Source: Achatina immaculata (lineage: Eukaryota; Mollusca; Gastropoda; Stylommatophora; Achatinidae). From it: 64,000 bases of DNA. Of the stretch, positions 44,175-53,910 are shown piece after piece; within the stretch, counting starts at the first letter, position 1, and each line of letters starts with the position of its first letter. The notes beneath the pieces are model-generated. The model did no database searches. It was given only the letters and a program-made list of their open reading frames with translations, and was not told where the DNA came from. The stretch covers positions 23,599,974-23,663,973 of the forward strand of contig CM019721.1 in assembly GCA_009760885.1 (NCBI GenBank), read 5' to 3'. Made by a program: the position numbers and the translations under genes.

Positions 44175-44330
44175 GAAGAAGAAGAAAAAGAAGAGAAAGA
44201 AAGAAAACAGAAGAAGAAGAAGAAGCAGAAGAAGAAAGAAGAAAGAAACAAAGAAAGAAAGGAAGAAAGGAAGAAGAAGAAGAAGAAGAAGAAGAAGAAG
44301 AAAAAGAAGAAGAAGAATAAGAAAAATGAT
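44175..44330. repeat. (GAA)n-rich microsatellite, unit 2
   Basis: Second copy of 42137-42290 with slightly different GAA/AAA phase. Confidence 0.92.
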
Positions 44331-44639
44331 GACATACATCTAAATAAGTAAAGATTACCTATGGTCTTGCCTTGTTTAGAAGTTGATGGAATCAACAAAT
44401 AGATGTCACATGACATGTCCTCAGCATCAGACTGGAACGATCTCTTTGCCCTTGACTGTCAACTCCTTTTCACACCATAATTTGCAGCAATCACTTTCTC
44501 TAGAAGCCTGACCAGTGTACTTAGGAAAGTGTAACTGGGGAGATATCAGTTTGATTTTTGAGAAATAAATAACGTTATATACGAAAGTGCCCGTCTTAGT
44601 GATTGACAGAATTCATAGGTCACCATGTTGACAAGAAAG

Positions 44640-46510
44640 AACCTGTTTACAAAGCACTGTTGTGTATCAGTTTACAGAGCAGTGTTTTGTATCAGTTTAC
44701 TGAGTAGTCCTTTTGTTTTCAATTTACAGAGCAATGTTTTCTTTCAGTTTACAGAACTTTTTTTTCTATTAGTTTACAAAGTAGAGTTTCCTGTCAGTTT
44801 ACTAAGCAGTGTTTTCTTTCAGTTTACACAACAGTTTTTTCTTTTAGCTTACAAAGCAGAGTTTCCTATCAGTTTACTAAGCAGTGTTTTCTTTCATTTC
44901 ACTGAACAGTATTTTCTCTATCAGTTTACTGAACAATGCTTGGTATCAGTTTACAGAGTAGTGTTTTCTACTAGAACATTTTTTCTATAACTTTATAGAG
45001 CAGTGTTTTCTGTTTGAGCAGTTTTTCTCTATGAGTTCACAGATCAATGTTTTTTTTTTCATTTAACAGTGCAATGTTTCTATCAGAGCACTGTTTTCTA
45101 TTAGTTTAGAGATCAGAGTTTTATATCATTTTGGACATCAGTTTTTTTTCTGTCAGTTTAGAGATCAGTGTTTTTTTTAAAAATCAGATCAGTGTTTTCT
45201 CTTACCGAACAGTGTTTTCTATCAGTTTACTCAGCAGTGTTTTCTATCAGTTTACTAAGCTGTGTTTTCTATCAGTTTACTGAACAGTGTTTTCTATCAG
45301 TTTACTGAACAGTGTTTTCTATCAGTTTACTGAGATGTGTTTTCTATCAGTTTACTGAACAGTGTTTTCTATCAGTCTACTGAGCTGTGTTTTCTATCAG
45401 TCTACTGAACAGTGTTTTCTATCAGTTTCCTGAGATGTGTTTTCTATCAGTTTACTGAACAGTGTTTTCTATCAGTCTACTGAGATGTGTTTTCTATCAG
45501 TTTACTGAACAGTGTTTTCTATCAGTTTACTGAACAGTGTTTTCTATCAGTTTACTGAACAGTGTTTTCTATCAGTTTACTGAACAGTGTTTTCTATCAG
45601 TTTACTGAACAGTGGTTTCTATCAGTTTACTGAACAGTGTTTTCTATCAGTTTACTGAGATGTGTTTTCTATCAGTTTACTGAACAGTGTTTTCTATCAG
45701 TCTACTGAGCTGTGTTTTCTATCATTTTACTGAGCTGTGTTTTTTATCAGTTTACTGAGCTGTGTTTTCTATCAGTTTACTGAACAGTGTTTTCTATCAG
45801 TTTACTCAGCAGTGTTTTCTATCAGTTTACTGAACAGTGTTTTCTATCAGTTTACTGAACAGTGTTTTCTATCAGTTTACTGAACAGTGTTTTCTATCAG
45901 TTTACTGAACAGTGTTTTCTATCAGTTTACTGAACAGTGTTTTCTATCAGTTTACTGAACAGTGTTTTCTATCAGTTTACTGAGCTGTGTTTTCTATCAG
46001 TTTACTGAACAGTGTTTTCTATCAGTTTACTGAATATTGTTTTCTATCATTTTACTGAGCTGTGTTTTCTATCAGTTTACTGAACAGTGTTTTCTATCAG
46101 TTTACTGAACAGTGTTTTCTATTAGTTTACTGAACAGTGTTTTCTATCATTTTACTGAACAGTGTTTTCTATCAGTTTACTGAGCTGTGTTTTCTATCAG
46201 TTTACTGAACAGTGTTTTCTATCATTTTACTGAACAGTGTTTTCTATCAGTTTACTGAACAGTGTTTTCTATCAGTTTACTGAACAGTGTTTTCTATCAG
46301 TTTACTGAACAGTGTTTTCTATCAGTTTACTGAGCTGTGTTTTCTATCAGTTTTCTGAATATTGTTTTCTATCAGTTTACTGAACAGTGTTTTATATCAG
46401 TTTACTCAGCAGTGTTTTCTATCAATTTACTGAGCAGTGTTTTCTATCAATCTACTGAGCAGTGTTTTCTATCACTTTACTTAGCAGTGTTTTTTAACAA
46501 TTTACTGTGC
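44640..46510. repeat. 25-base minisatellite, about 55 homogenised copies
   Basis: From about 45180 to 46500 the 25-base unit 'cagtttactgaacagtgttt' + 'tctat' is nearly uniform. Variants are 'gagctgtg', 'gagatgtg' and 'cattttac', which appear in scattered and sometimes repeated order. The left 540 bases are degenerate. The unit is not a multiple of 3 and no coding claim is made. Confidence 0.93.
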
Positions 46511-47184
46511 ATTGTGTTATTGGCTAAGTTCTGATTCGGAATCAATGCGTGAAGGTAATGGAGTCGCCGCCTACATTACATAATGAATGAATTCTCGAAT
46601 GTCTGCGAGGCTGAAATTGAATAAACTTGATGATTTATTTGTTGATCTTGATGTGTCATAGATCTCTCTTGCTGCCTATCAGTATGCCTCAACAAATGCA
46701 TTACAGACATATGATAAATGAATAAATACAGTGGCATCGGTACTGAAATAAGAAAAGCCCACATTAATTTGATTATGTACATAAATACAACATTTGATGG
46801 ACAATAATTTCACTACATAAATTATTTACAAATTCTGCTACGGATAATTTACGTTTAGACATCGGCGTGGGACAAGGATGCGGGAAGATCAAACAAACAA
46901 AACCAATGATGGAGGTCAAATCTGATGAGGCAATGAAAGAAGAAAGCGTTAAAATGAAAAAGAAATTGCTCATTCCCCCCCCCCTTTCCCTCACTCTCCC
47001 CCTCCTCCTCCCCCCCCCCCCAGTGGAGTCCACGAATTGAAATTTCAGAAGAAACAGAGAGGGAGGGCGGCTCAAGACTCTGGTATAAAAGAAAGGAATT
47101 TAAAAAAATAAAGATACAAAGAACTGTTTCAGAAAGTAATAGGCAGAACAAGTATTGAAACTGACCAAAACAATAACTACTCAC
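46511..47184. other. Non-coding flank; parts shared with 2847-2925
   Basis: 'gaatgtctgcgaggctgaaa' and 'ttgaataaacttgatgattt' resemble 2865-2910. A C-rich tract (46974-47023) includes poly-C runs. No gene. Confidence 0.5.
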
Positions 47185-47670
47185 TTGGGAAAATAACACC
47201 TACTCACTTGACCAAACAATAACTAATCATTTGGGAAAACAACAACCACTCACTTGGCTAAACAATAATAAATCACCTGGTCAGACAACAACTACTCACC
47301 TGGTCAAACAACAATCATTCATCTGAGGAAACAACAGCTACTCACCTGGTCAAACACCAATCATTCACCTGAGGAAACAACAGCTACTCACCTGGTCAAA
47401 CAACAATCATTCACCCGAGGAAACAACAGCTACTCACCTGGTCAAACAACAATCATTCAGCTGAGGAAACAACAGCTACTCACCTGGTCAAACAACAATC
47501 ATTCACCTGATTAAACAACAGCTACTCACCTGGTCAACCAACAATCAATCACCTGAGGAAACAACAGCTACTCACCTGGCTAAATATCAAGTACTTACTT
47601 GGTCAAACAATACTCACTCATCTGGTCAGACAAAAACTACTCACCTGTCTGAACAAGAACCAGAACAGTG
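47185..47670. repeat. Minisatellite, about 46-base units
   Basis: Units combine 'cagctactcacctggtcaaa' and 'caacaatcattcacctgagg'. The core 'actcacctgg(t/c)' + 'aaacaa' is also the core of the 24-base array at 52975-53180, so these are related arrays with different unit lengths. Confidence 0.9.
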
Positions 47671-47900
47671 TGTGTGGGGGGGGGAAGGGGTGTATCATCT
47701 GGCGGCAAGAAACCAACAAACCCGCCATGGGATCAGTGCCCCCACCAAACTAGTGCCCCACGAGCAGACCTGTCGGGCCCGACAAGCTAGAATCACGTGA
47801 TGTTTCAAACAAAGTCATCATGAACAACTGTTTTAGACAAATTTCTGATGATCAAATTTCTTTGTGAATCTTGTGAAAATTTATAACCCCACCCAACCTC
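47671..47900. repeat. Segmental-duplication block C, copy 1
   Basis: Aligned with 53180-53340: 'cggc(a/g)a' + 'aaaccaacaa', 'cgccat(g/t)ggg', 'tgcccca' / 'tgtcccag', 'ccccacga', 'cacgtgat' (at different positions), 'tgatgtttcaaa' / 'gatgtttcaga'. It marks the far end of the module beyond the minisatellite. Confidence 0.6.
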
Positions 47901-47929
47901 CGCCATCCCTTTATAATGTTATCCAGAAG

Positions 47930-48150
47930 AAAGGCCAACTGTTGTGAAAAAAAGGCCATCTTTGGCGACAAAATGAGAGAGGCCAACTGTTGTGAAAAAA
48001 AGGCCATCTTTGGTGACAAATGAGAGAGGCCAACTGTTGTGAAAAAAAGGCCATCTTTGGTGACAAAATGAGAGAGGCCAACTGTTGTGAAAAAAGGCCA
48101 TCTTTGGTGACAAAATGAGAGAGGCCAACTGTTGTGAAAAAAAGGCCATC
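47930..48150. repeat. Minisatellite, 48-base units, about 4.5 copies
   Basis: Units of 'ggccaactgttgtgaaaaaa' and 'ggccatctttggtgacaaaa' plus 'tgagaga'. It sits just past the 3' end of the 48303-49706 gene. Confidence 0.92.
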
Positions 48151-48302
48151 ATTTTTTTTAATCTAAAAATATTTTATGCACGTTTTAACTTTTATTTTCT
48201 TTTATTATTATTATTTTTTTTTTTTGCGGGGGAACCCCCCCCCCCCCCCCCCCTTTCGAGCCCGGGCGAAATAAAGTAAATTTGAGATGAAAGTTGAGAA
48301 CG
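48151..48302. other. 3' flank with AATAAA words and poly-C
   Basis: Minus-strand AATAAA words lie at about 48189-48206, roughly 100 bases beyond the stop of the gene, and a poly-C run at 48234-48253. No coding sequence. Confidence 0.4.
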
Positions 48303-49706
48303 CTAGGAGCGCTCGGACGTGAAGCTTTTGTTGTAAGGAAACGCAGTGACCACCGTCAGAGTCTTTGCTTTGATGTTTGCGTCAAACACAACTTTCAGGG
48401 CCAAACAGAGCGGACCCGCGACGGCCTTGCCTACAATCCTGTTGTAGTCTCTCACAACTGTAAATCTGTTCGGGTATTTTTCCGTTTCTTTCGGCAACTT
48501 CTTCCGCTTTTCTATTTCTTCTTTTATCGCGCCATCTGTAAGGCCCTTTGCGATAGCAAAAACTCTGTGCTCGAGTCTCTTTAGAAAACGTGGACGGAAA
48601 TAACTATTAATCCGTCCTGTTGTACCGAAAAATCTCCGGCAGGCTTCGAAGGTGTGGCGCGTGGAGATGTGTCTTCTCCATTTGTTTGTAAATATTACTC
48701 TATAGCCATGTTTTGTGACTGTTGGCATCCGTCGAATCGGTTCATCCTCTTGTTTTTCCCAAATTTCACATCCCGGTCCACAATTTGCATAAATCCGTCC
48801 ATAATATTTGGCTGATTCACAACGAATGATCTTAACTTTACTTAGCAGAGTCTGTGGCCCGTTGTTCCGCTCAAACACTTGGATTTTTCTGTCAGCACGT
48901 ACCGTGAAGACAATACTCTTCTCTTTCTGAAAGTGAAAGTATCTGCGAGTGTTCGATGAAAGCTGATACAATACATGAACTTTCAGTGTTGTTACCATAG
49001 ATTTATTCAGCTCACTCCACGGCGTTTCCCACAGCGATTTCTTGACGTATTTGTTCACTTGTTGGTCGCTGGTATACCCTACAGCAGCAATTCTTGAGTA
49101 AGTAAAAGTGAACAGAGAACCTGCTTCACCTGCGATTATTACTTCCAGATCGTCCGGGGGATGGTGTTTAGTACATCTAAAAACCCACCTGGGAGACGCC
49201 ATAAAGATGGCTGCAAAGTTCTCCCAGATTCTTACTTCCAGATCGTCCGGGGGATGGTGTTTAGTACATCTAAAAACCCACCTGGGAGACGCCATAAAGA
49301 TGGCTGCAAAGTTCTCCCAGATTCTTACTTCCAGATCGTCCGGGGGATGCTGTTTAGTACATCTAGAAACCCACCTGGGAGACGCCATAAAGATGACTGC
49401 AAAGTTCTCCCAGATTCTGTTCAAATACGTTATCACCGTCGTTTTCTCGGCTGGGGACTCACTGACACTAAAATCGTCACTGGAGTTATTAACAGACATT
49501 TCTGTAAGAAAAGGAGGACACATGCTCCAGAATAGATGAAATAACGACTTATTATTATTATCATTATTATTTGCCTGGCCTACACTAACAAAACCTGGCA
49601 CAGAAACTGCACATAAATCTTCACAAAACTCATTCTCTTCATCACGCTTATCCAACCGTAGATCCCGAAAATCTATCTCGAAGAGCACAAAGTTTGGTGG
49701 AGACAT
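48303..49706 (-). CDS. Putative BECR/EndoU-like nuclease-domain protein with 31-residue repeats
   Basis: The longest intact family member: 467 residues from the first ATG (49706; a GTG at 49727 extends the frame by 7 codons). After an acidic N-terminus and a short Asn-rich stretch (49540-49575) come three tandem 31-residue repeats (about residues 97-190; IWENFAAIFMASPRWVFRC, then TKHHPPDDLEV). Next is a unique middle part (FTFTYSRIAAVGYTSDQQ, YFHFQKEKSIVFTVRADRK). The C-terminal 130 residues hold KHGYRVIF, HISTRH, NSYF, then IVGKAVAGPLCLALK and VTAFP, colinear with 5851-6819 and 56117-56656. No signal peptide or transmembrane helix is evident. The motif order suggests a metal-independent RNase fold of the BECR/EndoU type with the two His and Lys/Thr near the end, by inference. 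A compact promoter precedes it. There is no intron signal; the frame is fully open. Known alternatives such as transposon protein are not supported by any recognised domain. Confidence 0.62.
   Translation of the reverse strand: MSPPNFVLFEIDFRDLRLDKRDEENEFCEDLCAVSVPGFVSVGQANNNDNNNKSLFHLFWSMCPPFLTEMSVNNSSDDFSVSESPAEKTTVITYLNRIWENFAVIFMASPRWVSRCTKQHPPDDLEVRIWENFAAIFMASPRWVFRCTKHHPPDDLEVRIWENFAAIFMASPRWVFRCTKHHPPDDLEVIIAGEAGSLFTFTYSRIAAVGYTSDQQVNKYVKKSLWETPWSELNKSMVTTLKVHVLYQLSSNTRRYFHFQKEKSIVFTVRADRKIQVFERNNGPQTLLSKVKIIRCESAKYYGRIYANCGPGCEIWEKQEDEPIRRMPTVTKHGYRVIFTNKWRRHISTRHTFEACRRFFGTTGRINSYFRPRFLKRLEHRVFAIAKGLTDGAIKEEIEKRKKLPKETEKYPNRFTVVRDYNRIVGKAVAGPLCLALKVVFDANIKAKTLTVVTAFPYNKSFTSERS
49141..49419 (-). 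repeat. Intragenic 93-base tandem repeat (31 codons x 3)
   Basis: Units at 49141-49233, 49234-49326 and 49327-49419 differ by only a few bases. All keep the reading frame, adding 31 residues each to the family protein. Other family members at 5851 and 56117 show no such repeat, so it is a recent expansion within this gene. Confidence 0.93.
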
Positions 49707-49709
49707 CTG

Positions 49710-50189
49710 ACGATGAGACCCTAGCACTGTACCTACCTGCCAAAACTTTTATACTTGTAGCCAAAAAAAAAAAATGAAACTAAATCGTCTATTGGACCAC
49801 GAAGCAACCAGTTGAACTACTTACTATTAATAGAATGTTGGTAAGTACCGAAAGTTAAAAATAATTCTGGTACACACTTTTCTGTTTCCAAGAATCAGGA
49901 CACCTTCAGTTTTGTGTTGGACTCTTTGAATGTAAAACACTGGAAAGAAATTTTGTCAAGAATTCAGCAGATACGATTGAATGCACTTTTAACACCATGA
50001 ACAGCTTCACCATCACTTCTCGTGTAACAGAAATTTATGACAACAAAATAGCAAAGAAAAATTGCGTCAACAAAAGTTCAAGTTAGCTAATGGCGAGAAA
50101 ATCATGGCTTTGTAACATGGGAAACAAGATAAATCAGAAAAGTGGGGCAAGTGTTCCAAGCCTAAACATTCAAAAAGACAAGATGTATA
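49710..50189. repeat. Segmental-duplication block A, copy 2 (promoter flank)
   Basis: Aligned with 35085-35340 and 36480-36620. It carries the TATA box and about 430 bases upstream, up to the Tc1 insertion. Confidence 0.7.
49746..49753 (-). promoter_or_regulatory. TATA box of the 48303-49706 gene
   Basis: Minus-strand TATAAAAG, 47 bases before the ATG at 49706. Initiation about 30 bases downstream would give a 5' UTR of about 17 bases and would exclude the GTG at 49727 as start. A matching TATAAAAC is in the decayed copy at 35126-35133. Confidence 0.6.
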
Positions 50190-51714
50190 CTCACGGAAAA
50201 AAGTAAGTGTGCAATGCTTTAAAAAGCACAATGAACATTTTCAGGTGATGACTGAAATAAAATTTGGCACACATTATGTTTGATTATCTAATAACAGATA
50301 AAATGATAACTTTCAGGCCAGTCAGATGTCACAAAAAAGTGAAAAAAAAAACTCATCAAATGTGGCTCACCACCCCAAGAAAAGAACATCGGGGTTTCAA
50401 TATCGCGTGTGTCCTCCTCGGGTAGTTATCACTGCTTGACGCCGTCTTCTCATCGAACCAATGACAAGTTGTATCAATTGTTGAGGCATGTTATTTCATT
50501 CTTCTTGCAACGCTTGGGCTAATTCTTGGCGGTTTCCAGGACGATTGTGTCGTCTTCCCAACCTGCGGTCCAGTTCATATCAAACGTGCTCGATAGGTGA
50601 TAAGTCCGGTGAAACTGCTGGCCGTGGCAAGACAGTAATCTGGTGCTGCTGAAAGTGGTCCCTGACCACACGTGCGACATGTGGACGAGCTTTAACCTGC
50701 TGCAGTATCACGCCTTGTCCATTAGCATCCAGAAAAGGCATTACGTGGCGTTAATGATTTCGTCCCTATATCGTAAACCTGTAAGTTTGCCATTGAGGAA
50801 GACTAGGTTTGTTCGGCCAGCATAGGAAATTCCTCCCCAAACCATTACACTGCCTCCTCTTCTCCTATCCACCTCTAGCACACAGTTATTCGCAAAGCGT
50901 TCTCCTCTTCGCCTGTAAACTAAAGCACGCCCATCATTGCCTTGCAGACAGAATCTGGACTCATCACTGAATAGGATCCGTCTCCACTGATGATAAGGAC
51001 ATGTCACATGGTGCCTGGCCCAGTTCAAGCGGATTTGTCTTTGGCAAACTGTCAGTACTGGTCTAACTGCAGGCCTATGAGATAAGAGATTTACCTCTCT
51101 GAGTCTGTTCCTCATTGTCCTGACCGACACACGTCGTACACCTGGAATGTTGCAGGCAGTCCATGTTGCCTGGAGAAACCTGTTACGAAGGTGCATGAGG
51201 TGGATGTAGCGGTCTTGTGCAAGGGTGGTAACTCGTGGTCTGCCGCTTCTATGACGGTCAGCAACGGAACCATTTTGGTTAAAACGACTTTGAAGGCGTG
51301 ATATTGTGTTTCTGTGAACATTAAAATATTGAGATACTGCTGCTACTGTTGATCCCGCAATTAACATCCCAACAGCTATTTCTCGCTGATGTTAATTCAA
51401 TCTTGGCATGATGAAAACAGATGTTTATGTTGGAATTCCACTACTTCTTTCTTCAACGATTACGTGAAGAGATCTCTGAGAACAGAATTACACACTTACC
51501 CTCATTTTATCCGTGGTTTGTAACCAATCATGGATCACGCACGTGATTTCACTGGAGCTGTGGTTATCTCCCCATGAATAGTGCGATCAACTTCGTGCAG
51601 CACAGGGAGTAGACAATACTCAGACAAAACTTTGTGCCAAATTTGATTTCATTTCACTCATGACAACGTAACTGGTGCGCTTGACACCACTGCACACTTA
51701 TTTTTTTCTGTGAG
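50190..51714 (-). mobile_element. Tc1-like DNA transposon, 1525 bases, inactive
   Basis: Terminal inverted repeats: 'ctcacggaaaaaagtaag' + 'tgtgca' at the left and its near-complement 'tgcacacttatttttttctg' + 'tgag' at the right. Each is bordered by TA (50188-50189, 51715-51716), the duplicated target of Tc1/mariner elements. Inside is a minus-strand transposase. The element lies between blocks A and B of the nuclease-gene flank, so it inserted into that module. Confidence 0.92.
50430..51415 (-). pseudogene. Tc1-like transposase, broken
   Basis: From MPRLN (about 51411) a stop follows, then an open frame 51367-50741: helix-turn-helix VAAVSQYFNVHRNTISRLQS, GRPRVTT hinge, LSHRPAVRPVLTVCQRQIRL, first catalytic Asp in ILFSDESRF and VMVWGGIS. 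After a frame break the C-terminal part at 50740-50430 reads QQVKARPHVARVVRDHFQQH, where the family has QQDNARPH, so the second catalytic Asp is replaced. It then gives SPDLSPIEHV with the catalytic Glu, followed by a stop in place of Trp. It cannot catalyse transposition. Confidence 0.92.
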
Positions 51715-51716
51715 TA

Positions 51717-52760
51717 TATGTTTGGTTAACATGTCAGTCTGTCACCGTCACTGCACATCAGACTCATCCATCTTCTCCTTTGAAGGAAGATCTCAGAGCT
51801 GTGCACGGACTCCTTAGCACATTGGAAACACTGACGAAAGAGGGAAAACAATATCACGCTTTCAATCCGTGACTGATCCAAGAAAAAAAAAGACTATTCC
51901 GAAGTAAGCGAGGCTGGCAAGGACGAGGTAAACCATTCTGTGGCACAGATATCTTTTTTTTTATTACAAACTCTTACTTTGTTTAATTAAATATCTTTTC
52001 GTCCGTGCATGGGACAGCTTCAGTAATTCAAGTAAAGATGTTTGTTCACTGAAATATAAAGATATACGTGGTCCAGTCTATGTCTGCTGCTGTTGTTGGA
52101 GACAGTCTCTAGCAAACTAAACCAGACCCACACGAACATTTCTTTTGACTTGTTTCTTATCATCTAATGGCCGCCGTTTTCAAATTATATTGGCGCATTT
52201 ATAACCTTCAATATTTTGTCTCAGTGCGCACTGTAGAGGTTTAAAAAAATAGGAGGGATGTTAAAATCTGATTTGAAATTTAGAAAAAAAAATATCTGAG
52301 ATTTGGTCTGAGGGTTGCAGCGAAAAGTTCCAACAATGGAAACTAGGAACATTTCATTTATATGCTTTCTGTGATCACACGTTTGCGATGGATTAAAAAT
52401 AGTTACATAATATTAATGAATGGATTCAGCTAGCTCTTACCTATAAAACTAGTAAAATCAAATATTAGTGTGGGGAAGGAGGGGGGAATGTTTTAGATGA
52501 ATAATAAACGATAGGACAAGAAAAATATCAGCGAAAAAATACACTAGTAAGGAGAATGTATACTTATTCGTGTTAAGGAAAGTATAGTAGAAATTAGCAG
52601 TAGGGTCTTACACTTGATAGGAAACTTTTGGGAGAAAGAAGAAAAGATTTATGCCAGACAAACAAGACAACGCATTTGATAAAGTGTTAGACGCACTATC
52701 AATAAAATAAACATTCTTTGAGAGTAAAGGTTGAAAAGTCTGGAGAGAATTAGGTAAAAT
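51717..52760. repeat. Segmental-duplication block B, copy 2
   Basis: Aligned with 27600-28525 over about 1 kb as listed there, with many small indels and substitutions. Non-coding. It lies upstream of block A relative to the family gene. Confidence 0.8.
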
Positions 52761-52974
52761 GTTATTTTCTAAATTCAACAGTTTGGAGAGAAATGAGTGA
52801 TTTTTTTAAAAAATGAAGATCGTAAATAATTTTAAGGTAAAATTATTTTTAAGAACAAACATTTTTCGAGAGAATTAGGTGAAAGTTATTTTTTAAAAAA
52901 AATGACCAAACAATAATTATTTTCATTAGCAAGCAAGAATTACCTGGTGAAGCAGGAATTATTTAACTGGCTGA
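52761..52974. other. Linker before the 24-base array
   Basis: AT-rich. 'gagagaattaggtgaaagtt' at 52869 resembles 'aattaggtgaaagttattta' at 32449. No gene. Confidence 0.45.
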
Positions 52975-53180
52975 ATAATGTTTCACACATCTAACTAAAT
53001 GAGATTTTACTCACCTGGATAAACAAGACTCTACTTACCTGACTAAATAAGATTCTACTCACCTGGCTAAACAAGATTCTACGTACCTGGCTAAATAAGA
53101 ATCTACTTACCTGGCTAAACAAGATTTTACTTACCTGTCTAAATGAGATTCTACTCACCTGGCTAAACAAGACCACGTGA
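52975..53180. repeat. Minisatellite, 24-base units, about 8 copies
   Basis: Units of 'acctggctaaacaagattct' + 'actt'. The minus strand is open with an 8-residue period (FSQVSRIL), again an effect of the multiple-of-3 length. Confidence 0.9.
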
Positions 53181-53345
53181 TAGTTGGTTTAGTAAATATG
53201 GTCATCACCCGGCGAAAACCAACAATCGCCATTGGGCGAGTCAGTGTCCCAGCAAATAATTATACCCCACGAGGGGATGTTTCAGAGCTGATAAATGTGA
53301 TTTAGAAACTTGTGAATTGTTCTTGACCTGTCTTATAAAAAGAAA
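53181..53345. repeat. Segmental-duplication block C, copy 2
   Basis: Aligned with 47671-47900 as described there. Confidence 0.6.
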
Positions 53346-53910
53346 TTATCTAAAACGTTTAATATTTCGATTTTAAAATTCCAGAGCTCTTTTTAATTCA
53401 TGACTTTTACCAAACGTTTACAATCGACTTCCTGAGCTACATTCCGCCCGAAGTCGAACTTTCCTTCCTTTGCCTTTTTCGCCCCAACCTTCTCTTGTGA
53501 CGGGATAACTATGGCAGTTCCAGGGAAAAGACGAGATTGTATGTAAACTATTACTTCTACATACATGTCCCCCGAAAATATGTTTCCGGGTTGTTACCGT
53601 ACTATCCATAATTATGTTCTATTCCTCGTAATACAAGCAGGAATTTTTGGCTTCAGAATTTTGCTTTTTTTTGGGTTTTGTTTTTTCTGTTTTGAATGTG
53701 AACTAAGTCTAAACCCGGAGATTAAGTTTATTTTTTTTTAATTCTCTTGTTGCAGTTCTGAAGGTCAAGGACGTTAAATTGGAAAAACTGGACAATCAAA
53801 AGCATTTGAGCTATATCACGATGACTTTGCTAATAACAGGTAGAATATTGTGTTTTTGTTTATACTTTCAATTTGTGATATTCTTGCCCTGTGGACTCCG
53901 TGCTTGTCAC
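53346..53910. other. No gene seen
   Basis: AT-rich DNA with no recognised domain, leading into the 45-base array. Confidence 0.4.

Larger units (their letters stand above)
40984..45061 (+). repeat. Tandem duplication of a 2.04 kb unit
   Basis: Unit 1 is 40984-43022, unit 2 is 43023 to about 45061. The copies differ by a few indels (one base lost at about 43632, a few near 43787) and a handful of substitutions. The shared word at the junction and ends is 'tttaaca'. The unit holds the inverted LINE-C endonuclease segment, the right target-site duplication, CA/TA-rich DNA, a GAA microsatellite, a non-coding stretch and the first part of the 25-base minisatellite. The one-base loss shifts the endonuclease frame in unit 2 after GKFSIGH. 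Confidence 0.93.
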
